DNA of 64,000 bases from BQOK01 sp048388525 (GCF_048388525.1 NZ_DBGCTQ010000049.1:1-64000), one strand, 5' to 3'; shown: positions 33,706 to 42,661, counted from the stretch's first letter. A program made the numbers and translations. The notes: generated from the letters alone by a model not told the origin.

Positions 33706-35835
33706 TTAAAAGACTTCCGTCTTGGCCGCGATCAGGATGATCGGCTCGTTTTCGTCCGCCTCCAAAAATTCGCTGCGCATAATGGTCTGGAGCTGTTCCA
33801 GGCTCAGGGTGTTGGAAAAGTCCAGCACCTTGCCGCCGATGCACAAAAAGAAGTCCGGCGTCATGACCATGTCGGTCTTATAGCCAAGCTGGGCATTCCA
33901 CAGTTCGGCCACGGCCTCTTCCCACTCGCCGGCCTTGCACAGCCGGGCAACGGCGTCGCTGTTCTGCACCTTAATAAAGCCCCGGTGATCCACCAGGCGT
34001 ACCTGCTGCTTTTCGCCCACCGTGCGGCCGAACACGTAAAAGATGTCGTTTTTGATCAGGGTCTCGACCTCTTCAGGTTTTGCGTGCATCGAGTCCGCGG
34101 CCAGACCGCGCGCCTCCTCCTCGCCGCATTTCAGCTGCAGGTCGGTGGTCTGCACCTCCGTACTGCCCAGTGCAATGGCCGTGATCTTGGAGGTCTGGGG
34201 GTCGATCTCGATCTGCACCTCAATGGTATCCGGCACCGCGCCGTTTTTCACGGCCAGGGTCGCCGCCTCTTTTTTGAGCTGGCGGATGTCCTCGGTGGTG
34301 GGGTTGGGGATCACGCGTTCCACCACGTCCCGCACCATGGCCAGCGCCACGCCGATGGAGCTGATCACCTCGGCATATTTGGGGATGCTGTAATTCAGCT
34401 GCATCTCCTTTGCCGTATAAGGCAGCAGGGCCGCTGCGCCGCCGCCCACGCCCACCAGGGTGATCTGATCCTTTTCAATGCGGTATTTCTCGGCAAATTC
34501 CTCGATCACCGGCTTGATTTTTTCGTAGGCCTTATCCAGGATCTGCCGGGCGCACTCCTCCACCGAAACGCCCATGTAGTCCGCCAGGGGCTTCATGCAC
34601 AGGCGGGCGCTCTCCACATTGCCGTAAGAATAATCGGTCTCTTTTACCAGGCCCAGCACGTTGGCCGCGCAGGAGTTGGTAATGGTGACCCGCTTACCGC
34701 TTTTCAGCTTGATGCGCACGTAATCCTCGGGGTCGCCGGGCTTGGGCGAGAAAAACTCCAGCTCCGGCTCTTCGATCTCCCCGGTGGGGGTGTACACCGC
34801 ATATTTCAGCCCGCCGATGTGGGCCGAGCGCGGACCCACATCCACCAAATGGCCGTTCGCCGCCCGCACCATCGAGCCGCCGGCCACGCCCAGCACCCGC
34901 ACGTCCAGTGAGTTGATGTAGGTGCGGTGCCCGCCCACAATGGAATATTCCACCGCCGGGCGGCCGTTTTTGATCACGCCGATGTTGGTGCTGGTGCCGC
35001 CCACCTCAAAGTAGATGCCGTTCGAGGCCCGCAGATACATCAGCGCGCCCATGACCGACGCCGCCGGGCCGGAGAGCATGGTGAGCACCGGGCGCTTTTT
35101 CATCTCGGTGATGTCCATCACGCCGCCGTCGCCCCGCATGATCATCAGGGGAACCTTAATGCCCGCCTTGCGCACGCTGCTTTCGGTGCTCTCGGCGGTG
35201 TTCATCATCTTGGGCAGGATGCTGCCGTTGATGGCTGCGGTGCGGGTGCGCCGGGTCAGGCCATACAGCTTGCTGATGTCCGACGCCACCGAGGCCAGCA
35301 TGCCCTTTTCCTGGGCTGCCTCGCGCACCAGAAGTTCTTCCTTCAGGTCGTCCACGCCAAACGCCTTGCTGCCCGCAATCACCGTGGCGCCCTGGGCCTT
35401 GAGCTCGTCGATGGCTTTGCCCAGGCTCTCTTTGTTCACATCCTTTACCTTCATATAGGTGTGGCAGGTCTCAATAAAGCGGCCGGTCCCCAAGTCAATG
35501 GCGGGGATATTCGTCTGGCGTTTGGCCAGCATGGCCTCCAGCCCGCCTGCCCCCATACCGATGATCCCCACCTTGGCAACGTCGCCCTCCAGCAGGGCGT
35601 TGGTGGCCTGGGTGGTGCTGTGGGCAATAAAAACCACGTCGTCCGGGTCGATCCCGTTTTGGGTCAGGCATTTTTCAAAGCACTCGATCACGCCCGCCGC
35701 AACGCCCATGGGGTCGTCGTGGCTGGTCATCACAATGCTTTCGCCCACGATCTCGTGGGTGGCGTTGTCCAGCGCCACCGCCTTTGTATGTGTACCGCCG
35801 ACGTCAATGCCGACACGGATGCTTCTCTTTTCCAT
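33706..35835 (-). CDS. Hydantoinase/oxoprolinase (HyuA)-like protein
   Basis: 709 residues. The N-terminus RVGIDVGGTHTKAVALD is the ATP-binding motif of the HyuA/acetone-carboxylase/5-oxoprolinase family, and HSTTQATNALLEGDVAKVGI, MRGDGGVMDI and LSGPAASVMGA are family blocks. Such proteins hydrolyse or activate cyclic amides in an ATP-dependent way, normally with a HyuB partner. No HyuB is encoded nearby, and the last 150 residues form a distinct C-terminal region. Start MEKRSIRVG follows TAGGAGAA. Second gene of the operon with the permease upstream. Confidence 0.82.
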   Translation of the reverse strand: MEKRSIRVGIDVGGTHTKAVALDNATHEIVGESIVMTSHDDPMGVAAGVIECFEKCLTQNGIDPDDVVFIAHSTTQATNALLEGDVAKVGIIGMGAGGLEAMLAKRQTNIPAIDLGTGRFIETCHTYMKVKDVNKESLGKAIDELKAQGATVIAGSKAFGVDDLKEELLVREAAQEKGMLASVASDISKLYGLTRRTRTAAINGSILPKMMNTAESTESSVRKAGIKVPLMIMRGDGGVMDITEMKKRPVLTMLSGPAASVMGALMYLRASNGIYFEVGGTSTNIGVIKNGRPAVEYSIVGGHRTYINSLDVRVLGVAGGSMVRAANGHLVDVGPRSAHIGGLKYAVYTPTGEIEEPELEFFSPKPGDPEDYVRIKLKSGKRVTITNSCAANVLGLVKETDYSYGNVESARLCMKPLADYMGVSVEECARQILDKAYEKIKPVIEEFAEKYRIEKDQITLVGVGGGAAALLPYTAKEMQLNYSIPKYAEVISSIGVALAMVRDVVERVIPNPTTEDIRQLKKEAATLAVKNGAVPDTIEVQIEIDPQTSKITAIALGSTEVQTTDLQLKCGEEEARGLAADSMHAKPEEVETLIKNDIFYVFGRTVGEKQQVRLVDHRGFIKVQNSDAVARLCKAGEWEEAVAELWNAQLGYKTDMVMTPDFFLCIGGKVLDFSNTLSLEQLQTIMRSEFLEADENEPIILIAAKTEVF

Positions 35836-35924
35836 ATGTGTTTCTCCTAACCGCGTGGATTCTCTGCGCGCCGCCGTTTGCGGCTGGGGCGCGCTTTTCA
35901 GATCGTTTTTTCTGCACAGCCGTG

Positions 35925-35983
35925 CGGGGCGGGCGGCAAAATGCCCGCCCCGCATGGCCGCAAAATAGCCTGCGGCTATTTTT
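35925..35983 (-). terminator. Two hairpins after the permease gene
   Basis: On the minus strand AAAAAATAGCC pairs with GGCTATTTT around GCA (35983-35960), and further on GCGGGGCGGGC pairs with GCCCGCCCCGC (35925-35954). The first looks like a weak terminator, which would reduce transcription into the HyuA-like gene. Confidence 0.5.
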
Positions 35984-36066
35984 TATGCAAACTGTGGGAT
36001 GTTGTGCACTGCAAAACAAAAAGGCCGGTCCTCAATCTGTTTTGGGAAGCGCGCGTTTCAGCCGGT

Positions 36067-37362
36067 TCAGGCGGCAAACATGAAATATGCTACCATTTCC
36101 AGAATGAACGCGCAGGGCAGGGCATAGACCAGGGTCTGCTTCATGTACTCTTTCGTGCTGATCTTGGTGTAACCAATGGCCCACAGGTTCCAGGACTGGG
36201 TGGGGCACACATTGGTGTTCACGGTGCAGCACTGGATGTAGAACAGGGGATACAGTACGGTCAGGGGGTAAATTCCGGTGGCGGCCACAATGGCAAAGGT
36301 GGCGGCGCCGGCGCCCCAGATGGTGAGCGGGCCGCGGAACAGTGACATAAAGCTCAGCAGGCCGAACACCAGGAAGATCAAAAAGGCGTTGCTGGGAATG
36401 ATGGGCGACACGATGGGCGCGAGCAGGTCCTTGCAGGCGCCGGCAGCCTTGATGAACATCTGCAGAAACATCAAAAAGCCCAGCACCAGGCCCACGTCGG
36501 CCACGCCGTCGTGGAAGGTTTTTTGCAGCACTTCGCCCAAATTGCCCCAGCTCTTGAAGTAGCCGGTCCAGGCCAGCGCCCAGAGCACCGCAATGATGAT
36601 GGCGGGAATGGCGGAAACCTTGAACGCCACCGACAGGGTGACCGGCAGGATCGGGGTCAGGCAGGCCAGCAGGTTCACGTTTTTGCCTTCCAGCGAGCCG
36701 GACGCCGCAGCCCAGGCTTTTTTCTTCGCGCCCTTGCGGGTGGCGAACAGAACCATGAGCACAATGCTTATAAAGTGAATTACAAACGCCACCAGCGCAA
36801 AGCTGTACCAGCCCTCAAAGCCGTACTGCTGGTCGTTCACCACCATGGTGCCGGCGGCCTGGGTGAGCAGCGAGCTGTTGAAGTAAAGGCCGCAGCCCAC
36901 GGACATGGTAAAGGTGGCGGCTGCCAAGGGCTTGGGAATACCCAGGCTCAGCAGAATCGGGAACACGATTACGCCGATGGCAACCACGGCGCCCACGCCG
37001 TAAGCGGTGGTAAAGATCAGGCTGGTCACCAGCGCCAGAAGAATGGTGGTCACGGCGGGCTTGTCGCCGCCCAGCTCCACCGCCTTGCGGATGATGGTGC
37101 GCGCAATGCCGGTTTCTACCAGGATGCGGCCGAACCAGGAGCCAAAGATGATGTTCACGGCTGTTGCGCCAAAGCCCTGCGGGCCGTCGTTAAAGATGGT
37201 GGTGTTCACCGTTTCCCAGGTGATCGCCCCGCCCACGGCGCCAAGGCCGCTCCACAAAACGGCCATCACGAACAGGCCGAGCATCAGGTTTCCGCCCTTG
37301 GCGGCATAAACAATAAATGCCAGATACGTAACGAGCAATAAAATACCAATGATCGTTTGCAT
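36067..37362 (-). CDS. Ion-transporter superfamily permease (GntP/CitM-like)
   Basis: 431 residues, about twelve helices with two re-entrant-like segments. The general pattern (GSWFGRILVETGIARTI, AYGVGAVVAIGVIVFPILL) is that of secondary transporters for organic acids in the GntP/CitMHS group. I cannot fix the subfamily or substrate. It is the first gene of the operon with HyuA-, HExxH-, membrane- and RraA-like genes, so its substrate probably feeds that pathway. Start from AGGAGG, 6 nt before the ATG. A long leader with a candidate LacI operator lies upstream. Confidence 0.75.
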   Translation of the reverse strand: MQTIIGILLLVTYLAFIVYAAKGGNLMLGLFVMAVLWSGLGAVGGAITWETVNTTIFNDGPQGFGATAVNIIFGSWFGRILVETGIARTIIRKAVELGGDKPAVTTILLALVTSLIFTTAYGVGAVVAIGVIVFPILLSLGIPKPLAAATFTMSVGCGLYFNSSLLTQAAGTMVVNDQQYGFEGWYSFALVAFVIHFISIVLMVLFATRKGAKKKAWAAASGSLEGKNVNLLACLTPILPVTLSVAFKVSAIPAIIIAVLWALAWTGYFKSWGNLGEVLQKTFHDGVADVGLVLGFLMFLQMFIKAAGACKDLLAPIVSPIIPSNAFLIFLVFGLLSFMSLFRGPLTIWGAGAATFAIVAATGIYPLTVLYPLFYIQCCTVNTNVCPTQSWNLWAIGYTKISTKEYMKQTLVYALPCAFILEMVAYFMFAA

Positions 37363-37537
37363 AATTTCCTCCTTTTGGTTCCAAAGCCAAACATGAGTTC
37401 CGACCCAGAACCTCTTTTTGGTCTGCTTGCTTAAAAGCGTTCATCCCACCGGCAAAGCAATGTCGAGCTCCAATCTGATCGCTTACCGCCCCCTCTCGCC
37501 GGGTTTGTCTAAAAAGAGCAAACCCTGTTGTTTTGTG

Positions 37538-37553
37538 TTTGTGTACCGGTTTC
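37538..37553. promoter_or_regulatory. Candidate LacI-type operator A
   Basis: TTTGTGTACCGGTTTC. It is the same as the site at 39086-39101 except for one base. The right half CGGTTTC is the classical LacI-family half-site; the left half is imperfect. It lies in the leader of the permease-HyuA operon. Confidence 0.5.
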
Positions 37554-37673
37554 AAAAACTTGAATAAAAAAACTGTGTCAGCATTTTTCGCGGAACGATT
37601 GCCAGATGTGCTTGGGATTGGCCGAGGTCCTTTGGGAAAAGCTGAGCCACAGGATTCGCGGAAATTATTTGGT

Positions 37674-37702
37674 ATTTTATAATATATTTCGCAAGTTTTC
37701 AA
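37674..37702 (-). promoter_or_regulatory. Possible promoter of the permease-HyuA operon
   Basis: Minus strand TTGAAA (37702-37697), 17-bp spacer, TAAAAT (37679-37674). The region is AT-rich, so other boxes are possible. Confidence 0.4.
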
Positions 37703-37834
37703 CAAAACTTTTGACGCTTTTATCATATCACAACATTTTTTCTTGTCTATCCTTTTTCCCAATTTTCAGAATAATGAACAATTTTAGAACACACTTTTTG
37801 CGCCAAACCACGAAAAATCGGCTTTTTACAGTTA

Positions 37835-37879
37835 TGTTTACCGGTTAAGTTTGACTTTGACAAGTCGGAATGTTATAGT
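37835..37879 (+). promoter_or_regulatory. LacI gene promoter with adjacent operator-like site C
   Basis: TTGACT (37851-37856), 17-bp spacer, TATAGT (37874-37879). Immediately upstream a near-palindrome centred on CCGG (37841-37844, TGTTTACCGGTTAAG) resembles operators A and B, which suggests autoregulation. Confidence 0.6.
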
Positions 37880-37963
37880 GTGAGTGGAAATCCTGTGCCA
37901 CACTTGTGGTCCCGGGCGTTTTTTTGCCCGCAGAGGCATAGTCTTATGAAAGGGGGCCCGCCT

Positions 37964-39019
37964 GTGAAAGCGAGTCGCAAGGTAACCATCTCCGACATTG
38001 CCGCCGCTGCCGGCGTTTCCAAAACCACGGTTTCCCGTTTTATCAATGGCCGCAGCGACCTGATGAGCGAAAAAACCTGGGAGCGTATCCGCGCCGTAAT
38101 CGAGATGAGCAACTACCGCCCCAGCGACGCGGCCCGCAGCCTGAAAAGCCAGCGGACCCGCATGATCGGGGTGCTGATTTCGGACATCTCCTCCCCCTTC
38201 TCCTCGGCTGTGGTGCTGGGCGTGAGCGATTACCTGGACCGAAAGGGCTACACCCCTATTTTTGTAAACTGCGACGACAGCGCCGAAAAAGAAGCCCATT
38301 ATCTCTCCTCCCTGCTGGCCAAGGACGTGGACGGGCTGCTGGTAAACCCATCCAGCCAGGAAAACCCGCAGCTCATCACGCTGGCCTGCCAAGGAATGCC
38401 CATCGTACTTTGCGACCGCTATGTGAACAACTATCAGTTCGATATTGTGACCGGCGAGTATGAGCGCTCAATGGAAAATGCCGTGGCTCATTTAAAGGAA
38501 CAGGGCTATACCCGCCCCGCTTTTTTCACCCAGCGCTGGGAGCATAACTCGGTGCGTCACCAGCGCCGCCAGGGATATCTGAACGCCATGCAGCGGCTTT
38601 ACGGGGCCGACGCCGGCGGCGATGTGTACCTGGTGAGCACCCACAATCCCGTCAGCTTTGAAAACGCGTTGGACCGCTTTCTTTCCAGCCTGCGCCCCGG
38701 CGACATTCCGGCCATTGTGGGCGTGAACAGTGTCACCACCATGCACACGCTCAACCTGCTCAAGCGGCGCGGCCTGCGCATGCCAGATCAGATGGGCCTG
38801 TGCGGCCCCGAAGACTGGGACTGGTCGCCCCAAATGAACTGGCCGCAGCTTGTGGAACCCAACGTAACCACCCTGATGGTCCATGCGCGGGAGCTGGGCG
38901 CCACCGCCGCGCGGCTGCTTTTGCGCCGCATTGAAACGCCCGAGCTGCCTGCCCAGCAGGTGCTGCTCCCGTGCGAGCTGATCGTGCGAGACTCCACCCG
39001 TCTGTCACAAAAGAGGTAG
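37964..39019 (+). CDS. LacI family transcriptional regulator (KdgR-like)
   Basis: 351 residues from GTG 37964. The N-terminal helix-turn-helix (VTISDIAAAAGVSKTTVSRF then INGR) and hinge SDAARSLKSQRT are followed by a periplasmic-binding-type sugar domain (MIGVLISDISSPFSSAVV). Start: GTG has AGGGGG 7 nt upstream; the ATG at 37946 lacks a ribosome site. Next to kdgK and a KDPG aldolase, it probably senses 2-keto-3-deoxygluconate or its phosphate, as KdgR does in Bacillus. Matching operator-like sites lie before the permease operon, its own gene and kdgK. Ends in a strong terminator. Confidence 0.88.
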   Translation: MKASRKVTISDIAAAAGVSKTTVSRFINGRSDLMSEKTWERIRAVIEMSNYRPSDAARSLKSQRTRMIGVLISDISSPFSSAVVLGVSDYLDRKGYTPIFVNCDDSAEKEAHYLSSLLAKDVDGLLVNPSSQENPQLITLACQGMPIVLCDRYVNNYQFDIVTGEYERSMENAVAHLKEQGYTRPAFFTQRWEHNSVRHQRRQGYLNAMQRLYGADAGGDVYLVSTHNPVSFENALDRFLSSLRPGDIPAIVGVNSVTTMHTLNLLKRRGLRMPDQMGLCGPEDWDWSPQMNWPQLVEPNVTTLMVHARELGATAARLLLRRIETPELPAQQVLLPCELIVRDSTRLSQKR

Positions 39020-39047
39020 ATCGTTTTTTCGTTTTGAGTATAAAATC

Positions 39048-39075
39048 CCCGGCACAGAACCTGTGCCGGGCTTTT
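39048..39075 (+). terminator. Terminator of the LacI regulator gene
   Basis: CCCGGCACAG (39048-39057) and its complement CTGTGCCGGG (39061-39070) around AAC, then CTTTT. Confidence 0.8.
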
Positions 39076-39085
39076 ACAACCAGTT

Positions 39086-39126
39086 TTTGTGTATCGGTTT
39101 CCGCCCTTTTTTCTTAAATTTATACC
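39086..39126 (+). promoter_or_regulatory. kdgK promoter overlapped by candidate operator B
   Basis: TTTGTGTATCGGTTTC (39086-39101) differs from operator A by one base. A weak promoter TTTCCG (39098-39103), 17-bp spacer, TATACC (39121-39126) overlaps it, so bound regulator would block polymerase. Confidence 0.5.
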
Positions 39127-39166
39127 CAGTTTGTCTGCATCTGTTTTGAATGGAGGAATTTTGAAT

Positions 39167-40132
39167 ATGTCCAAAGGAATTCTGTTGGCCGGCGAACCGA
39201 TGGGGCTGTTCATTGCGCAAAACAAAGCCCCCCTCGAGGACGTGACCGGCTATTCCATGGCCCTGGCCGGCGCCGAATTCAACGTGGCCATCGGCATGAG
39301 CCGGCTGGGCCATACCGTGGGGTATCTTACAAAGCTTGGCAACGACCCCTTTGGCAAGCGCATTGTAAAGATCATGAACCAAAACAACATTTCCACCGAG
39401 CTTATCACCCACACGGACGAGCGCACCACCGGTTTTATGCTGAAAAGCTCTGTGGAGCAGGGCGACCCCGAAATTTTTTATTACCGCAAGGGCAGCGCCG
39501 CCTCAACCTTGAGCGCGGGCGACGTGCACGCGCTGGATTTTGCCCGCTACGATACCCTGCACATGACCGGCATCCTTCCTGCCTTGAGCGACAGCACGCG
39601 CGAGGCCACCGCCGCCCTGCTGGAAAAAGCCCGCGAAAACAAAATGCTTTTTTCCTTCGACCCCAACCTGCGCCCTCAATTGTGGGGTGACCGGCAAAAA
39701 ATGATCGATTACATGAACCGAATGAGCGGCGAGTGCGATATCTTTCTGCCCGGCGTGGCCGAGGCCGGGATCCTTTTGGAAGAGCACCGGCCCGAATACA
39801 TCGCTGAAGCTTACTTAAAGCGCGGCGCAAAGACCGTGATCGTAAAATTGGGGGGTAAGGGCGCTTATTACGCAAGCTCCTCCTCCAGCGGTTACGTGGC
39901 CGGTTTCCCGGTGGAAACGATTGTGGATACGGTGGGCGCAGGCGACGGCTTTGCCGCAGGCGTCCTTTCCGCCCTGCGCGAGGGGCTTTCACTGGAGGAT
40001 GCGGTGCGTCGTGGAAATGCCATCGGCGCCATTCAGGTCATGAGTTTGGGCGACAATGACGGCCTGCCCACCCGCGAAGAACTGGACGCCTTTATGAACG
40101 GCAAAAAAGATTGGAGGAAAGAACATGTCTGA
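39167..40132 (+). CDS. kdgK: 2-dehydro-3-deoxygluconokinase (PfkB family)
   Basis: 321 residues. Phosphorylates 2-keto-3-deoxygluconate with ATP in uronate and pectin breakdown. PfkB/ribokinase fold: substrate side YSMALAGAEFNVAIGMSRLG, and the anion-hole signature DTVGAGDGFAAGV with the catalytic Asp near the C-terminus. The kinase runs directly into the KDPG aldolase (8-bp overlap), giving the complete KDG to pyruvate plus glyceraldehyde 3-phosphate step. Start MSKGILLAG follows TGGAGGAA. Other PfkB sugars cannot be fully excluded, but the context is strong. Confidence 0.9.
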   Translation: MSKGILLAGEPMGLFIAQNKAPLEDVTGYSMALAGAEFNVAIGMSRLGHTVGYLTKLGNDPFGKRIVKIMNQNNISTELITHTDERTTGFMLKSSVEQGDPEIFYYRKGSAASTLSAGDVHALDFARYDTLHMTGILPALSDSTREATAALLEKARENKMLFSFDPNLRPQLWGDRQKMIDYMNRMSGECDIFLPGVAEAGILLEEHRPEYIAEAYLKRGAKTVIVKLGGKGAYYASSSSSGYVAGFPVETIVDTVGAGDGFAAGVLSALREGLSLEDAVRRGNAIGAIQVMSLGDNDGLPTREELDAFMNGKKDWRKEHV

Positions 40133-41087
40133 TTGTTTTAAGAGCCTTGAAGCGATAGGGATCATCCCCGTCGTTGTGATAAACGACGTTGCGGGCGCGG
40201 TGCCCCTGGCCCGTGCCTTGGTGGAAGGGGGCATTCCCACCGCCGAGGTGACCTTCCGCACCGAAGCGGCTCCTGCCGCCATCGCGGCCATGGCGCAGCA
40301 GGTGCCGGAGCTTTTGGTGGGCGCGGGCACTGTGACCAGTGCAGGGATGGCCCGGCAGGCCGTGGAGGCAGGCGCCAAATACATCGTGAGCCCCGGTTTG
40401 AATCCGGCGGTAGTGCGCTGGTGCCTGGAGCACCAAGTGCCGGTGCTGCCGGGGGTTGCCACCCCCACCGAGGTGGAGGCCGCCATGGAGCTTGGCCTGA
40501 CCACGCTGAAATTCTTCCCCGCTGAACAGAACGGCGGTGTGAAAATGCTCAAAAGCCTCGCTTCGCCCTACAAAACCATTCGTTTTATTCCCACCGGCGG
40601 CGTGGGAAAGGAAAACCTGAACGAGTATCTGGGCCAGCCCAATGTAGCCGCCTGCGGCGGCAGCTGGATCTGCCCGCCCGCACTGGTGGACTCCGGCGAC
40701 TGGACCGGCATCACGCGCTTGTGCCGGGAAGCCGTGGCCGAAATGCACGGCTTTCAGCTGCTGCACATCGGTCTCAACAGCCGCGACGAGCAGGAAGCCC
40801 GCGCCAACTGTGAGGCGTTTGCCGGCCTGTTCGGCTTCCCGGTGATTGAACTGCCCGGCGCTTTTTTTGCCGGCACTGCCATGGAGGTGGTCAAAAGGCC
40901 CTTCCTGGGCGAAAAGGGGCACATCGCCATCAGCACCAACAGCGTGGAGCGGGCCATGGCCTGGTTCGAACGCCGGGGCTGCAGATTCCGCGCCGAGGGC
41001 GTCGCCCGCGACGAAAAGGGGCTGATCGCGGTGTATTTTGAACAGGAGGTGGGCGGCTTTGCGCTGCATCTGCGCCGCAAGCCGTAA
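40125..41087 (+). CDS. eda: KDPG/KHG aldolase fused to a VOC-type domain
   Basis: 320 residues. Residues 1-205 are a class I aldolase with Glu41, Arg45 (EVTFRTEAAP), Lys129 (LKFFPAEQ) and IPTGGV, cleaving 2-keto-3-deoxy-6-phosphogluconate to pyruvate and glyceraldehyde 3-phosphate. Residues 210-320 (FQLLHIGLNSRDEQEA to GGFALHLRRK) look like a vicinal-oxygen-chelate/glyoxalase-type domain (beta-alpha-beta-beta-beta) joined in frame. Typical Eda is only about 210 residues. The second domain may bind the product or a ligand, or act as a second enzyme. The overlap with kdgK shows co-translation. Confidence 0.88.
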   Translation: MSDCFKSLEAIGIIPVVVINDVAGAVPLARALVEGGIPTAEVTFRTEAAPAAIAAMAQQVPELLVGAGTVTSAGMARQAVEAGAKYIVSPGLNPAVVRWCLEHQVPVLPGVATPTEVEAAMELGLTTLKFFPAEQNGGVKMLKSLASPYKTIRFIPTGGVGKENLNEYLGQPNVAACGGSWICPPALVDSGDWTGITRLCREAVAEMHGFQLLHIGLNSRDEQEARANCEAFAGLFGFPVIELPGAFFAGTAMEVVKRPFLGEKGHIAISTNSVERAMAWFERRGCRFRAEGVARDEKGLIAVYFEQEVGGFALHLRRKP

Positions 41088-41186
41088 CCCCTTCTTCCTT
41101 GCGGGGCCGTGGCGGCAATGCAGCCCACCCGCTGTGCATCATTCTGATTTCAGGGCAATCTTGCAGTAAAAAAGGGGCGGTGTTTT

Positions 41187-42110
41187 GTGGCTCTTGCGGC
41201 GATCCTGATGGAGCAAACGGTGGTCATGTGCCTGTTTTTGCTGCTGGGCTATCTGATGGGAAAGCTGGGCTGGGTCACTCAGAAGGGCAGCGGCGAGATC
41301 ACGAACCTGCTGGTGCGCATCGTTGTGCCGGCGGCGATCATCAATTCCTTTTTTGTGGAGCGAACCCCGGAACGCCTGCTTCAGTTCGGGGTTTCGGCGG
41401 CGCTGATCTGCGCAGCGGCACTGCTGTCCATGGTGTTGTCGCAGATTATTTTCCGCAGCCATCCGGTGGAAAATTTCGGCGTGGCCTTTTCCAATGTGGG
41501 TTTTATCGGCATTCCGCTGATCACTGCCGTTCTGGGCGAAAAGGCGGTGTTTTATATCGCCTTTTATTCCGTGTTGGTGGGTGTGCTGCAATGGACCTGG
41601 GGCGTTTACACCATCACCGGCGATAAGCAGCATGTGAGCCCCCGCAAGATCCTTACCAACCCTGCCACCATTGCCATGGGGCTTGCCCTGCTGGCCTTTC
41701 TGCCCGGCTGGGGTACCCGCCTGCCCGGTGTTCTGACCCGGCCGGTCTCCATGATGGCGGCGGTGAACACCCCGCTGGCCATGGTGGTCATGGGCTGCTA
41801 CCTCGCCGGGGCCGACCTGCGTTCGGTCTTTTCGGACCGGTTCAACTGGTGGGCCAGCTTTGTGCGGCTGGTGCTGATCTCGGCCGCCACGGCGGCTCTG
41901 TTCTGCCTTGTCCCCCCCGCCTTTGCCGAGGCGCGCACCGCGGTGTTCATCGCGGCCATCACCCCCATCGGGGTGAACACCGCCACCCTGGCGCACCTGT
42001 TCGGAAAAGACAGCGCCAAGGCGGTGGCCATGGTTTGCCTTTCCACCATTTTGTCGGTCTTCACCATGCCGCTTATGATGCTGCTGGCAGGCTGGCTTTG
42101 GGGCTTGTAG
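41187..42110 (+). CDS. AEC (auxin efflux carrier) family permease
   Basis: 307 residues with ten helices in two halves. AEC permeases carry organic acids such as malate, malonate or oxalate. Family features seen: the helix 1-2 MEQTVVMCLFLLLGYLMGKLG pattern, a mid-protein VGFIGIPLITA and the AITPIGVNTATLA segment. Start GTG 41187 has GGGGCGG upstream. It lies 99 bp after the aldolase and may belong to the kdgK transcript, perhaps exporting or importing a sugar-derived acid. Ends in a hairpin terminator. Confidence 0.85.
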   Translation: MALAAILMEQTVVMCLFLLLGYLMGKLGWVTQKGSGEITNLLVRIVVPAAIINSFFVERTPERLLQFGVSAALICAAALLSMVLSQIIFRSHPVENFGVAFSNVGFIGIPLITAVLGEKAVFYIAFYSVLVGVLQWTWGVYTITGDKQHVSPRKILTNPATIAMGLALLAFLPGWGTRLPGVLTRPVSMMAAVNTPLAMVVMGCYLAGADLRSVFSDRFNWWASFVRLVLISAATAALFCLVPPAFAEARTAVFIAAITPIGVNTATLAHLFGKDSAKAVAMVCLSTILSVFTMPLMMLLAGWLWGL

Positions 42111-42131
42111 GGCAGGGTATCAAACAATAAA

Positions 42132-42176
42132 AACCAGGGCGCGGCAAAAGTTGCCTGCGCCCTGGTTCTTATTTTG
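42132..42176 (+). terminator. Terminator after the AEC gene
   Basis: AACCAGGGCGC-GGCAA pairs with TTGCC-T-GCGCCCTGGTT around AAG, followed by CTTATTTTGT. Confidence 0.8.
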
Positions 42177-42194
42177 TATTCACCCCTTTGGCCC

Positions 42195-42602
42195 TTATCC
42201 CGGCCGCGTCATCAGATACATGGTAAAGTTCGCGGTGGCCAGCAGTTCGCCCCTCTGGTTGAACAGCTCCACCCGGTTTACCGCGGTCTGGCCGCCCTTG
42301 TGCTGGGTCGCGGCCTCCACCCGCACTGTGTCGCCGGGCCTTGCCCCTTTTATATAGTTGATCCCGGCCTGCAGAGTCACGTTCGGCACCCCATAGGTGC
42401 AGGTGACCATGCCCGAGCAGGTGTCGCACAGGGCATAAAGCCAGCCGCCATGGGCATTTCCGTATAAATTCAGGCTGTTTTCGGTCACGGGCGCCGTGGC
42501 GGTGATCTGCCCTGTTTCACACCGCACCACCTCCAGCCCTTCAAAACAGACCAGCGGTTTTACGTGCTGCGCAATGGCGGCGCGCATCTCTTGTTCGGTC
42601 AT
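42195..42602 (-). CDS. PaaI family hotdog thioesterase
   Basis: 135 residues, hotdog fold. LYGNAHGGWLYALCDTCSGM carries the HGG motif of PaaI thioesterases, and the strand ITATAPVTENSLNLYG lies before it. It hydrolyses short or aromatic acyl-CoA thioesters; the substrate is unknown. Start MTEQEMR follows AGGAAGGG. Single gene, flanked by hairpins. Confidence 0.82.
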   Translation of the reverse strand: MTEQEMRAAIAQHVKPLVCFEGLEVVRCETGQITATAPVTENSLNLYGNAHGGWLYALCDTCSGMVTCTYGVPNVTLQAGINYIKGARPGDTVRVEAATQHKGGQTAVNRVELFNQRGELLATANFTMYLMTRPG

Positions 42603-42661
42603 GGCGTTTCTTCCCTTCCTCTTTTCGCTGCCGCTCATTGTACCACATTTTACTTCGCACT

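Larger units (their letters stand above)
37363..37963. other. 600-bp AT-rich regulatory gap between permease and LacI gene
   Basis: No gene seen. It holds divergent promoters: one leftward (37674-37702) and one rightward (37851-37879). It also carries candidate operators at 37538-37553 and 37835-37850, and long T- and A-rich stretches around 37560-37850. The leftward transcript would have a leader of about 300 nt. Confidence 0.6.
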
